A DNA stretch of 64,000 bases from Nonomuraea pusilla (GTDB lineage Bacteria > Actinomycetota > Actinomycetes > Streptosporangiales > Streptosporangiaceae): the NCBI RefSeq assembly GCF_900109355.1, contig NZ_FOBF01000005.1:248001-312000 (forward strand), written 5' to 3'. Of this stretch, positions 44,959-53,114 are shown piece by piece (position 1 is the stretch's first letter; each line of letters starts with the position of its first letter). The notes under the pieces are model-generated. The model was given only the letters and a program-made list of their open reading frames with translations. It ran no database searches and had not been told where the DNA came from. The translations under genes and the position numbers were made by a program.

Positions 44959-45390
44959 GTGGTCGTGGTGCTGGGCATGGATACCAAGATCGTTCTGCTG
45001 GCGGCGGGATTGATCTTTCTGCTGGCGCTCCTGCTGGGCGTATGGAAGTACCGCCAGATGGCCACCTCGCCGGAACACACGGCTCACCCGTATGTGGACA
45101 TCGCACATCGAACCGCCCTGCTCTATTCGTTCGCGACGCTGCTGCTCGCGGCGTTCGTCACGCTGAGTGGCTGGCCGTGGTCGGTCAATCTGGCGGCGGC
45201 GGGAGTCATGATCTTCTTCTTCGTGGCCGCGATCGGGACCTACGTCCACCACGGCCGGCGTCGTGACACCGACAACCAGTTCCGCCATCCCGTACGCGGC
45301 ACGAGCACGTTCATGGCGTCTCTGGTCGTCGGCGAGATCGGCGGCTTCGCCGTACTGCTGGTTGGATTCGTTCGGGCACAGCTCCTGTGA
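44959..45390 (+). CDS. Four-helix membrane protein, unknown function
   Basis: 143 aa from GTG 44959 (GGAGG 3 nt upstream; GTG 44965 is better spaced). Helices: IVLLAAGLIFLLALLLGVWKY, TALLYSFATLLLAAFVTLSG, LAAAGVMIFFFVAAIGTYV and ASLVVGEIGGFAVLLVGFV. A His-containing loop (PEHTAHPYVDIAHRTALLYSF) is reminiscent of families that sit near oxidases or metal transporters. Preceded by a conspicuous dyad and convergent with the multicopper oxidase gene. Confidence 0.75.
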   Translation: MVVVLGMDTKIVLLAAGLIFLLALLLGVWKYRQMATSPEHTAHPYVDIAHRTALLYSFATLLLAAFVTLSGWPWSVNLAAAGVMIFFFVAAIGTYVHHGRRRDTDNQFRHPVRGTSTFMASLVVGEIGGFAVLLVGFVRAQLL

Positions 45391-45436
45391 GCCGGGCGTC
45401 CTCACGGAGCGGCCGGTTGTCGGGGCAGGCGCCGGG

Positions 45437-46948
45437 TCAGGTGCGCTGGTAGCCGAGGAGCGTCATCATGCCGCTCTCCGCGTGGTAGATGTTGTGGCAG
45501 TGGATCATCCACAGGCCCGGGTTGTCCGCGTCGAAGTCCACGTCGAGCGTGGCGCCGGGCAGGACGATCGCGGTGTCCTTGCGCACGCCGCTCCCGGCCA
45601 GGGCGAACGTGTGGCCGTGCAGGTGCATGGGGTGCCACATGGTGGTCCTGTTGACGAACGACAGCCGCACCCGTTCGCCGGAGCGCACCGCGTGGATGAC
45701 CGAGGGGTCGTACCTCCGGCCGTTGATCGCCCAGTCGTAGGCCATCATGCTGCCCGTGAGCTCCAGCCTGACGCTGCGGGTGGGGCTCTTCGGGGCGAGC
45801 CGCGCCTGCTCGGCGGGCTGGAGCTTGGAGTACCGGGCGACGTCGCCGTCCAGCTCGCGCGGGCGCGCGCCGGCGGCGGGCGCGGAGGCGGCGCCGCTCG
45901 CCCGCACCAGGGCGCGGGCCAGGCCGTCCTTGCCTTCGGCGAGGGCGACCAGCGGGAAGACGCCGTCCTTGAGCGTGACGAGCACGTCGTACCGCTCTCC
46001 CATGCCGACGAGCAGCGCGTCGGCCTCGGCGGGCCGCACAGGGAAGCCGTCGGTGTGGGTGACGGTGAGCCGGTGCCCGGCCAGGGCGACGCGGAAGGCG
46101 GTGTCGCCGCCCGCGTTGACGACGCGGATGCGCACCCGGCTGCCCGGCTTGGCGCGGAAGGTCTCGGGTGAGGCGGGGACCCGGCCGTTGAGCAGGAAGT
46201 GCGGGTAGCGGACGTCGCCCGCGTCGCCGCCCAGGAGCAGGCTGGTCGCGCCCATCATCATGTGCGTGGAGGACGACGGGGACCCGCCGTGTCCCATGCT
46301 CCCGTGTGACATGCCGCCCATGCCCTTGGAGAGCTCGGCGAGGACGTCCTCGGGGGTGCCGGTGACGCCGTCCAGCCAGTCGTCGAGGACGACGATCCAC
46401 TCGTCGTCGTACGCCAGCGGCTCCCGCGGGTCGTCCACGATCAGCGGGGCGTACAGGCCGCGGTCGAGCTGGGTGCCGGAGTGCGGGTGGAACCAGTACG
46501 TGCCGGGGTGGGCGGCGGCGAACTCGTAGACGTGCTCGGCCCCCGAGGCGATGGGCTGCTGGGTGACGCCGGGAACGCCGTCGGCGTCGTTGCGCAGGGC
46601 CAGGCCGTGCCAGTGGACGCTGGTGTCCTGGGGGAGCCGGTTGGCCAGCCGGGCCCTGACCACCTCGCCGGCCCGCACCCGGATCGGCGTGCCGGGGACC
46701 CTGCCGTCGTAGGTCCAGGTGCGCACCACCGGGCCGCCGAGGTCCACCTGGCTCTCGGCGGCGACCAGCCGGAAGTCCCGTACGGGGCCGGTGCGGCGGG
46801 ACCGTTCGGCGGCCAGGACCTGCTCGCCGGTGGGGGTGACGAAGGAGGGCGCGGCGGCGGGGCGGGAGCCGCCGCCGCAGGCGGACAGGGCGGCGCCGCC
46901 GAGGAGGCCGAGCCCGGCCCGCAGTAGCCCGCGTCGATCGATCTGCAT
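45437..46948 (-). CDS. Multicopper oxidase (CopA/CueO-like), Tat lipoprotein
   Basis: 503 aa. The N-terminus has a twin-Arg motif (DRRGLLRAG) and a lipobox (LSAC), so it is probably Tat-exported and lipid-anchored. All four copper motifs are present: HWHG (about 108), FHPHSG (about 150), HPMHLHGH (about 440) and HCHNIYHAESGMM (about 484-496, with the type-1 Cys and Met). A Met/His-rich insert (MGGMSHGSMGHGG) suits Cu(I) oxidation. It probably detoxifies periplasmic copper together with the ATPase. Last gene of the BlaI-controlled minus-strand set. Confidence 0.94.
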   Translation of the reverse strand: MQIDRRGLLRAGLGLLGGAALSACGGGSRPAAAPSFVTPTGEQVLAAERSRRTGPVRDFRLVAAESQVDLGGPVVRTWTYDGRVPGTPIRVRAGEVVRARLANRLPQDTSVHWHGLALRNDADGVPGVTQQPIASGAEHVYEFAAAHPGTYWFHPHSGTQLDRGLYAPLIVDDPREPLAYDDEWIVVLDDWLDGVTGTPEDVLAELSKGMGGMSHGSMGHGGSPSSSTHMMMGATSLLLGGDAGDVRYPHFLLNGRVPASPETFRAKPGSRVRIRVVNAGGDTAFRVALAGHRLTVTHTDGFPVRPAEADALLVGMGERYDVLVTLKDGVFPLVALAEGKDGLARALVRASGAASAPAAGARPRELDGDVARYSKLQPAEQARLAPKSPTRSVRLELTGSMMAYDWAINGRRYDPSVIHAVRSGERVRLSFVNRTTMWHPMHLHGHTFALAGSGVRKDTAIVLPGATLDVDFDADNPGLWMIHCHNIYHAESGMMTLLGYQRT

Positions 46949-47039
46949 GGTTGATGCCTCGCTTGAAAGTCGTGCTGACGAGAAGGGCGTCGTCCGGACG
47001 CGGCGAGGCCACGCGGGCCCGCGGTCCGGGTCCGCGCTC

Positions 47040-47531
47040 CTACGTCCGCAGCACGACCGTGCGGGTGAGCACCAGCGAGAGCGGCGGCCCGCGCTGCGGC
47101 GCGGGCCGGCGGCGGCGAGCCGCCGCGGGAAGTCCGGGAGACGTGCCGCCCAGACCCCGCAGAGTCGCGAGCGGCAGCGTCAGGACCACGGCGGCAGCGA
47201 GGACCGTCAGGCACGCGAACGCGGTGTCGTGGGCGGCGTCCGGCGCGGTGCCGGAGCCGTGATGCGCCCTCGTCGCGTGCTCCATGCCGGAATGCGACGG
47301 GCCGGTGGGGTCTGCGGGCGCTGCGACCGTCGTACGGGACGTGGGGGCTCCGAGGTGGCCCAGCGTGTGCATCGCGGCTACGCCCAGCGCGAGCAGCACG
47401 GCGAGCAGCAGCCACGGCACCACGTCAGCCGCTCGCCGCTCCCGCCCGGACCTCACGAGGGAAGCGTAGGCGAGGGGGCGTATGGCCGCCGTCAGGGGCC
47501 GTCCGTCCTGGCGAGAACGTGTCGCAGGCAT
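47040..47531 (-). CDS. DUF6153 membrane protein
   Basis: 163 aa. Two hydrophobic helices (VVPWLLLAVLLALGVAAMHTLGHLG and TAFACLTVLAAAVVLTLPLA) flank a His-containing outer loop (SHSGMEHATRAHHGSG). The MHTLGH helix is the DUF6153 hallmark. ATG 47531 is 9 bp after the stop of the preceding gene; GTG 47456 is an alternative. It sits between a BNR lipoprotein and the multicopper oxidase, a grouping seen in copper regions. The His/Met-rich loop suggests metal binding. Confidence 0.8.
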   Translation of the reverse strand: MPATRSRQDGRPLTAAIRPLAYASLVRSGRERRAADVVPWLLLAVLLALGVAAMHTLGHLGAPTSRTTVAAPADPTGPSHSGMEHATRAHHGSGTAPDAAHDTAFACLTVLAAAVVLTLPLATLRGLGGTSPGLPAAARRRRPAPQRGPPLSLVLTRTVVLRT

Positions 47532-47540
47532 GGTGGACGG

Positions 47541-48395
47541 TCAGGCGCGCGCAGGCCGGAAGACGACGCTGAAGGTCGAGCCGCCGTCCTTCGACTCGTG
47601 GACGGTGCCGTCCTCGGTGGCGGCGAGCAGGCGCCGGTCGTCCACGGCGGTGAACGCGGTGACGCCCCCCACGATCACGCCGCGGGTCTTCCAGGTCTTG
47701 CCCGCGTCGGTGCTGGCGCGGACCTGGCCGGTGGTGTCCGTGCCGATCAGGACGCCGGGCGTCGGGGACTCGATCTGGGTCAGCGGGGGCGCGGCGTCGA
47801 AGGGCTCGAACTCCATGCCGCCGTTCTCGCTGACGCGTACGCCTTCGGCGGTGGTGGCGTACAGGCGTTCGGGCACGTCGGCGTGGGCGGCCAGGTCCAC
47901 CACCTCCTCCTGCGCGCCCTGTCTCCAGGTCGCGCCGCCGTCGACGCTGGCGCGTACGCGGCCCTGCTGGCTGTCGTAGGCGTAGAGCGTCGTGCCGGCC
48001 GGTCGCAGGGCGTGGAAGTCGGCGACGCCGCGTTCCGACACGGTCGTCCAGGTGACGCCCGCGTCGGTGCTGCGGATCAGGCCGAGGTGGGCGGGCGAGT
48101 CGGTCTCGTGCTCGCCGGGATGGCCGCTGGCGAGGAAGGTCCTGGGGCCGAGGACGGTGAAGCCCATGTAGTCCTGGACGCGGCCGGCGACGCGCTCCGC
48201 GCTCCCGGACGCCGTGACCTTGAGCAGCCCGTAGTGCCCGGCCACGTACAGGGCGCCGTCGGCCGGGTCGACGCCCAGGCCGTGGACGTGCCCGACGTCG
48301 GGCGGCCCGCTCCCCTCGGGCTTGCCTGAAGCGGCCGTACAGGAGGACAGGGCCAGCGTCAGTGCCGCGGCGGCGGCCACACGAGTGCCTCGCAT
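47541..48395 (-). CDS. F510_1955-like BNR-repeat lipoprotein
   Basis: 284 aa. Signal peptide with lipobox (ALTLALSSCTAA). The rest is a beta-propeller of Asp-box/BNR repeats (STDAGVTWTTV, SVDGGATWRQG, STDAGKTWKTR, SKDGGSTFSVV) beginning with DVGHVHGLGVDPADGALYVAGHYGLLKV, typical of the sialidase-like F510_1955 family. No catalytic activity can be claimed. The promoter carries a CTACTA/TAGTAG dyad overlapping the start region, so BlaI control is likely. Confidence 0.87.
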   Translation of the reverse strand: MRGTRVAAAAALTLALSSCTAASGKPEGSGPPDVGHVHGLGVDPADGALYVAGHYGLLKVTASGSAERVAGRVQDYMGFTVLGPRTFLASGHPGEHETDSPAHLGLIRSTDAGVTWTTVSERGVADFHALRPAGTTLYAYDSQQGRVRASVDGGATWRQGAQEEVVDLAAHADVPERLYATTAEGVRVSENGGMEFEPFDAAPPLTQIESPTPGVLIGTDTTGQVRASTDAGKTWKTRGVIVGGVTAFTAVDDRRLLAATEDGTVHESKDGGSTFSVVFRPARA

Positions 48396-48404
48396 GACCA
48401 GCAG

Positions 48405-48425
48405 CCTACTATCCGGCGTAGTAGG
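48405..48425. promoter_or_regulatory. BlaI/CopY-type dyad before the oxidase operon
   Basis: CCTACTA, 7 nt, TAGTAGG: a perfect 7-bp dyad filling the gap between the M56 stop (48426) and the lipoprotein start (48395). The inner CTACTATCCGGCGTAGTAG shares length and right arm with the dyad before the copper ATPase. Confidence 0.68.
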
Positions 48426-49370
48426 TCAGGTCAGCAGCTCGTGGCAGTGGTGCGCCAGCAGCGCGACGAGACCCGGCGCCAGCGCCACCGCCCCGGGGCC
48501 GCACAGCAGCAGGCCCACGGTCAGCAGTCCCGCCGCGTGCTCTCCACGCCGCAGGGGGAGCGCGGGATTCACCATGCGGCGTACCCGCGTCAGAGCGGTC
48601 TCGCCGCCCGCGCCCAGCGCGAACCCGGGCGCCCGCCCCGTGGCCAGACCCACCAGCGCGGCGGCGAGCTGCACGCGCGGGTGGCGCCGCGCGGCCACGT
48701 CGTCGGCCAGCAGCTCGATCAGGCGGGCGACCTCCGTCCTGGCGTGCTCGAACACCGGCACCCCGGGAAAGGCCGTGACCAGGGCCTCCGCGGCCGCGAT
48801 CACCAGGTGGTGCCTGCCGCGCAGGTGGGCGCGCTCGTGCGCCAGGACGGCCGCCACCTGCTCGGGCGCGAGCGCGCGCAGCGCCCCCGTGGTGATGACC
48901 ATCCGGGCGTGCCGGCCGGGCACGCAGTAGGCCAGCCGCTCGTCGTGGTCGAGCACGATCGCGCCCAGGTTGCGGTCGTGCCGTCCGAGCAGCCGCAGCC
49001 AGGCGACATGCTCGCGCCGCTCCGCCCCCGCGCGGAAGAGGACGGCGGCCCCGCACCACCCCAGCCTGACCAGCGCCGTACCCGCCACGAGCAGCGCCAC
49101 CGCTCCGGCGGAGGTCAAGGTGACACCGCTGTCCATCATCGCGGCACACGCCTCGAACAGGCCCGCGAGGCCGTGGCCCAGCGCCTCGGCCGGCACGGCG
49201 AACGCGACCGCCGCCAGCAGGGCGGAGGCGACCACAGAGGCGCAGGCCGCCTGCCACATCGTGATCGCGAGCCGGGGCGCCCGCTCGGCCCACGCCGCCA
49301 TCCGGCCGAGTCTCGGCAGGTGGACCGCCGCCAGGACCGCGTAGAGCAGGAGCACAGCGGCGGCGATCAC
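48426..49370 (-). CDS. M56-family membrane metallopeptidase (BlaR1/MecR1-like)
   Basis: 314 aa. Three to four membrane helices (AAAVLLLYAVLAAVHL, ACASVVASALLAAVAFAV, LTSAGAVALLVAGTALV and a C-terminal GLLTVGLLLCGPGAVAL) surround a cytoplasmic zinc peptidase site HERAH (His178, Glu179, His182) and AEALVTAFPG. Unlike BlaR1, no penicillin-binding sensor domain follows. Such proteins cleave the partner BlaI repressor on signal. ATG overlaps the blaI-like stop (ATGA). Confidence 0.9.
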   Translation of the reverse strand: MIAAAVLLLYAVLAAVHLPRLGRMAAWAERAPRLAITMWQAACASVVASALLAAVAFAVPAEALGHGLAGLFEACAAMMDSGVTLTSAGAVALLVAGTALVRLGWCGAAVLFRAGAERREHVAWLRLLGRHDRNLGAIVLDHDERLAYCVPGRHARMVITTGALRALAPEQVAAVLAHERAHLRGRHHLVIAAAEALVTAFPGVPVFEHARTEVARLIELLADDVAARRHPRVQLAAALVGLATGRAPGFALGAGGETALTRVRRMVNPALPLRRGEHAAGLLTVGLLLCGPGAVALAPGLVALLAHHCHELLT

Positions 49371-49741
49371 GGCGCGGAGTCCTTCAACGGGAACACCTGC
49401 AGCGCCGTCTGCAGCGCCGCCGCCTCCTCGGGGGTGAGGCGTTCGAGGAAGTGGACCAGGGTGGCGGCCCGGTTCCCGCCACCCGCCAGCGTCTGGCGCA
49501 TGAGCTCGGCGGTGTACGCCTCACGTGACGAGACCGGCTCGTAGACGTACGCGCGGCCCTGCGGCGCCCGCTTGAGCAGGCCCTTGGTGTGGAGCTTGTC
49601 CATCACCGTCATCACGGTCGTGTAGGCGATGCTCCGCTCCTGCCTGAGCTCCTCCAGGACGTCGCGGACGGACGCCGGCGCGCGCCGCGCCCACATCCTG
49701 TCCATGATGGCGGACTCGAGCTCGCCCAGACCTCGCACCAT
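49367..49741 (-). CDS. BlaI/MecI/CopY-family repressor
   Basis: 124 aa. Winged helix at about 5-70 (GELESAIMDRMWARRAPASVRDVLEELRQERSIAYTTVMTVMDKLHTKGLLKR), a wing (GRAYVYEPVSSREAY) and a C-terminal dimer helix (LVHFLERLTPEEAAALQTAL). ATG 49741 has AGGA about 9 nt upstream; longer frames run into its promoter. With the M56 protein it forms a proteolytically inactivated repressor pair. Copper genes on both sides and matching dyads suggest it controls them, in the manner of CopY. Confidence 0.9.
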   Translation of the reverse strand: MVRGLGELESAIMDRMWARRAPASVRDVLEELRQERSIAYTTVMTVMDKLHTKGLLKRAPQGRAYVYEPVSSREAYTAELMRQTLAGGGNRAATLVHFLERLTPEEAAALQTALQVFPLKDSAP

Positions 49742-49752
49742 ACGACCGAATC

Positions 49753-49832
49753 CTACCGGCGACCGTAGTCCTGCCCCCTGGTCGGAGAGGCGTCCACGCT
49801 GAGTGGACGGAGAAGTACGGGCGGTCGTAGTC
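49753..49832. promoter_or_regulatory. Divergent promoter region of the BlaI-type gene
   Basis: CTACCGGCGACCGTAG (49753-49768) is an imperfect CTAC/GTAG dyad just before the repressor start. CGTAGTC recurs at 49826-49832. A separate perfect dyad CGTCCAC-N5-GTGGACG is at 49791-49809. Autorepression is likely. The DUF305 gene reads the other way from about 49900, where GGATATATGTCC (49928 region) is AT-rich. Confidence 0.45.
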
Positions 49833-49958
49833 GATGCACGCCGATTGATTCTGACGCCCCATCGACCTGGTGAGGCTTGCTTCGCCTGACCCTTCATGTG
49901 TCCCCCGCACGCTTGGGGTTAATGTGGATATATGTCCGGTTAGCGTTCGGGGGGACGC

Positions 49959-50726
49959 ATGAGGCGACACTCCATGAGGATCGGCATTGCGACAGGAGCG
50001 CTCCTGGCCGGTATGACCGGCGTCGGCGCCACTGCCGCGGCAGCCCATCAGACTCCGACACCATCTCCGAGTCCGTACCCTTCCGGTACCCAGACCTGTC
50101 CCGGCATGGGCCAGATGCACCGCATCACCAGTGAGTACGACTACCTGTCGCAGATGATCCCGCACCATCAGGACGCCGTTACCGCGGCTCAGCAGTTGCA
50201 GCGCTCCAAGCGGCCCGAGATGCGGCAACTCGGCCAGTCGATCGTCACCACGCAGACCGCGGAGATCAACGAGATGAAGGGCTGGCTCGCCCGCTGGTAC
50301 CCGCGGAGCCCCACGCCGGCTGCGACTCCCACCCAGACCACCATGCCTGACCTGTCCGGCCTATCCGGGGACCAACTCGACAGGACGTTCCTGCAGCACA
50401 TGATCCCGCATCACATGATGGCGATCATGATGTCCCAGCAGCTCCTCATGCACGGCCTGACGCAGCACCCTGAGGTCACCGCCTTCGCCCGCAAGGTGCG
50501 TGACGACCAGTGGGCGGAAGTCCAGAAGATGCGGCAGTGGCTGGTGCAGTGGTTCGGGCAGCAGAGCATGCCCTGCATGCCCAACCTGCCAGGGATGCCG
50601 GGTATGCCTGGCACCAGGAGCCCTGGCATGGGCCCGGGCGAACACGGAGAGATGTCACCGGGCCACGAGATGCCGGGCACGCCCGGCCAGCCCACCCCGA
50701 CCGAGCCGTCGCCGACGGGCAGCTGA
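49959..50726 (+). CDS. Secreted DUF305 protein
   Basis: 255 aa. A signal peptide (MRIGIATGALLAGMTGVGATAAAAHQ) is followed by two DUF305 halves: MIPHHQDAVTAAQQLQRS ... EIN (about 64-100) and MIPHHMMAIMMSQQLLMHG (about 147-165). The tail is a Met/Pro/Gly/His-rich stretch (MPGMPGTRSPGMGPGEHGEMSPGHEM). The paired HH motifs and Met-rich tail imply metal (copper) binding outside the cell. The GGGGGGAC site supports ATG 49959; ATG 49974 is possible. Divergent from the BlaI-type gene. Confidence 0.9.
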   Translation: MRRHSMRIGIATGALLAGMTGVGATAAAAHQTPTPSPSPYPSGTQTCPGMGQMHRITSEYDYLSQMIPHHQDAVTAAQQLQRSKRPEMRQLGQSIVTTQTAEINEMKGWLARWYPRSPTPAATPTQTTMPDLSGLSGDQLDRTFLQHMIPHHMMAIMMSQQLLMHGLTQHPEVTAFARKVRDDQWAEVQKMRQWLVQWFGQQSMPCMPNLPGMPGMPGTRSPGMGPGEHGEMSPGHEMPGTPGQPTPTEPSPTGS

Positions 50727-50801
50727 CCGTGCAAGCACAGGCGGTCTGTCCTGCGGCATCGCCCGCGGAAAGTTGTCGGTGGCGAGTGCCACGATGAGAT
50801 C

Positions 50802-51596
50802 ATGATCGAAGGGATGCCTGACGCGGGCCAGAAAGGTCAAGACCGGCCGGGGCGACCGCGTGTCGTCGCGCACAACTCGAGTTCGGTCGACGGGCGGGTC
50901 ACGTTGTCGCCGGGCATGCTGCTGATGACCGACGAGCGCTGGCCGGTCTACAGCGGATCCGCGTACGCGGACGTCAAGCGTCGCCACGACCCCCAGGTCA
51001 TTCTGGAGGGCAGCGGGTCATTCGTCACCGACGATCAGACCGCCGGGCAGTTCCCGCCACCGACGGAGACGGCGGAGGTGTTGCGGCAGCACTACCTGCC
51101 GGACCACATCAAGGCCCTGGCGACCAAGGGGTGGTTGGTCGTGCCGGACAGCCGTGGCCGGGTCCGCTGGGTCTACAAGCAGTTCCCCGGCCCCGACTGG
51201 GAGGGATGGCACCTGTTGGTGCTGGTGGCGGCGGCCACACCGCTGGAATACCTGTCGTTCCTGCGGCGCGAGGGCATCCCTTACCTGCTGGTCGGCGATC
51301 AACGCGTCGACCTGGAGGCCGCCCTGAAGGAACTCGGCGACCGGCTGAACGTCCAGACCGTGGTCTCCACTGGGGGAGGGCGCCTGAACGGGGCCCTGCT
51401 GCGGGCCGGACTGCTCGACGAGATCGAAATCGAGGTCGTACCGATCGCTGTCGGTGGAACGACCACTCCGGCCCTGTTCACTGCCACTGACCTGCCACTG
51501 GACGCCTCGCCGACGCCGTTGCGGCTGCTCGCGGTCGAGCGACGCTCCCGCGATCGGGTGCTGTTGCGCTACCACGTTGCCGAACCCGGGCTCTGA
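50802..51596 (+). CDS. RibD C-terminal domain reductase
   Basis: 264 aa, larger than the YCII-linked homologue at 21266-21844. N-terminal PRVVAHNSSSVDGRVTLSPGM, an insert with WPVYSG and EYLSFLRREGIPYLLVGDQRVDLEAALKEL, and the NADPH-site STGGGRLNGALLRAGLLDEIEIEVVPIAVGG. It belongs to the pyrimidine-deaminase/reductase C-terminal family acting on a riboflavin-like or unknown substrate. ATG 50802 or 50814. Not linked to a riboflavin operon here. Confidence 0.85.
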   Translation: MIEGMPDAGQKGQDRPGRPRVVAHNSSSVDGRVTLSPGMLLMTDERWPVYSGSAYADVKRRHDPQVILEGSGSFVTDDQTAGQFPPPTETAEVLRQHYLPDHIKALATKGWLVVPDSRGRVRWVYKQFPGPDWEGWHLLVLVAAATPLEYLSFLRREGIPYLLVGDQRVDLEAALKELGDRLNVQTVVSTGGGRLNGALLRAGLLDEIEIEVVPIAVGGTTTPALFTATDLPLDASPTPLRLLAVERRSRDRVLLRYHVAEPGL

Positions 51597-51791
51597 CAGG
51601 AACAGCCTTCACCAGGACCCGGCCGGCGCGGGCGGCCGCTTCCCGGGCCGACGCCTCCGCGGTTGCCCGCGCTTCCTCCAGCGCGCCTCCGGCTCCGATC
51701 TTGGTGGTGCAGAATGCTCAGCCATGACGGCTTTGTGCGCGCTGGCCCGCAGGTGGGACACTCCGCACCGCAGGCAGGGTCGGGTGAAAGC

Positions 51792-52670
51792 ATGAGGTGG
51801 CGGCTCGCAGTCCCAGTCGTCTGCGCACTGGTCGCTGCAGTGCTGGCCGCCGCACAGGTCCTCGCCGCGCACCGCTTGGGCATCAATGAATGGACGAACA
51901 AAGGGGGCTCATACGCGGAGTACATCGACTGGGACCACGCAGTAACTCGTTCCACGTGGTATCCGGCCGCTTCCACACTGGCCGCCTCCGCGATCACGTA
52001 CCGCGTGTTTCAGCGTGCGCCGCGGTCCTGGCTGTGGCTGCCGCCGGCAGCTTGGCTCGGCTCCTGTCTGACCGCTGCCCCGCTTCTGTACGGCCTGGCA
52101 TCCGCAGCGCCGGAAGACGGCATCAACTCCAGCCCGCTCGCGGTGGCCTGGGCGACCATCATCGGTGGCGCGATAGGCGTCGTCGCGGCGATGGCGGCAC
52201 TACGGTGTCGGGAGATCGGGGTCGGCCTGCTGACCTACACCCTGTGGGTCTCCGTCCTGGAATTCACCAGACCGTGGTGGTGGGACAGGGCGCCCACCTT
52301 CGACCCCATGCTCACGGAAGGCATGCTGAGTGGCGAGACCGGTCAGTACGTGGTGAAGGCGACCTTCATCGAGGCCGGTGGGATCACCGCCGGGCTGATC
52401 GGACCAGTCATGATCAGTGGAATCATCGCCGCGTGGGCGGCGGCACAGCACGGCCGGTGGAAGCGCGGTGTCCAAGCGGGCGTGGCCGGCCCGCTTCTGC
52501 TCTTCTCCATCTACCTCACGATCGACCCAGGCTTGGACAACCAGGACAGCATTCAGGCCACTCTGTGGACCTACTCCCTGTTGGCGGTGCTGATCGGGCT
52601 GTGCGTCAGCTTGCTCACCGCCACCGTCGCCCAGATCATCGCGAAACGGAAACAGGCCGGTGCTTGTTAG
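51792..52670 (+). CDS. Polytopic membrane protein, unknown function
   Basis: 292 aa with seven or eight helices (LAVPVVCALVAAVLAAAQVLA, AWLGSCLTAAPLLYGLASA, AWATIIGGAIGVVAAMAAL, AGVAGPLLLFSIYLTIDPGL, LLAVLIGLCVSLLTATVAQIIA). ATG 51792 is preferred because the 43 in-frame codons upstream look non-coding, although the Shine-Dalgarno signal is weak. No family recognised. Codon use is slightly less GC-biased than neighbours (more A/T at third positions), which may indicate transfer. 51597-51791 has no gene. Confidence 0.68.
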   Translation: MRWRLAVPVVCALVAAVLAAAQVLAAHRLGINEWTNKGGSYAEYIDWDHAVTRSTWYPAASTLAASAITYRVFQRAPRSWLWLPPAAWLGSCLTAAPLLYGLASAAPEDGINSSPLAVAWATIIGGAIGVVAAMAALRCREIGVGLLTYTLWVSVLEFTRPWWWDRAPTFDPMLTEGMLSGETGQYVVKATFIEAGGITAGLIGPVMISGIIAAWAAAQHGRWKRGVQAGVAGPLLLFSIYLTIDPGLDNQDSIQATLWTYSLLAVLIGLCVSLLTATVAQIIAKRKQAGAC

Positions 52671-52745
52671 TTCCGGACCCCAAATTCGGCTGAACGATTC
52701 CACTGGAGCCTGTCCGCCTCAACATGTCGAGCCGGAGGTCACCAC

Positions 52746-52920
52746 GTGCCCGCCCCGCCGAGTTCAGCCGGAAGGGACAGGCAGGGCTTCGAGGTCGTGT
52801 ACGCCGACGAGATGAAGGGCGAGGTCCGCATGCCCCCGGCGGAAGCCGGGGCTGTGCCGTTCGAGCGGGTGCCGGCCGTGCGAGAGTTCCGCATGTGGTG
52901 CGCTGGCGGACGAACAGGTG
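52746..52920 (+). pseudogene. 5' remnant of a TnsA-like transposase endonuclease
   Basis: With a proper GGAGG site and GTG start, the frame reads a polar lead and then RQGFEVVYADEMKGEV and AVPFERVPAVREFRMW. This matches the opening of TnsA-like heteromeric transposase endonucleases (xFEVxYxDxxG ... VPFExVxPVRxF). After about 60 codons the similarity stops, and the catalytic SWLERDH-type region is absent. The rest of 52671-53114 shows nothing else. Confidence 0.5.
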
Positions 52921-53114
52921 AGGGTCCACGCCCGCCCAGGCCGGCGCCGTCGTCATGCCGCCCACGCCATGCCGAATGCTGGGTTTCATCGGGCGTCGTG
53001 CGTGCCGCCGTTGAGCAGCATTGGAAGTAGGCGTGGTGGTCGTCGACGGTGCCCTTGCGGGGCCGGTGACTAGGACGCGCCAGGCGGGCTTGCTCCCCAG
53101 GTGGCTGAGTCCTG

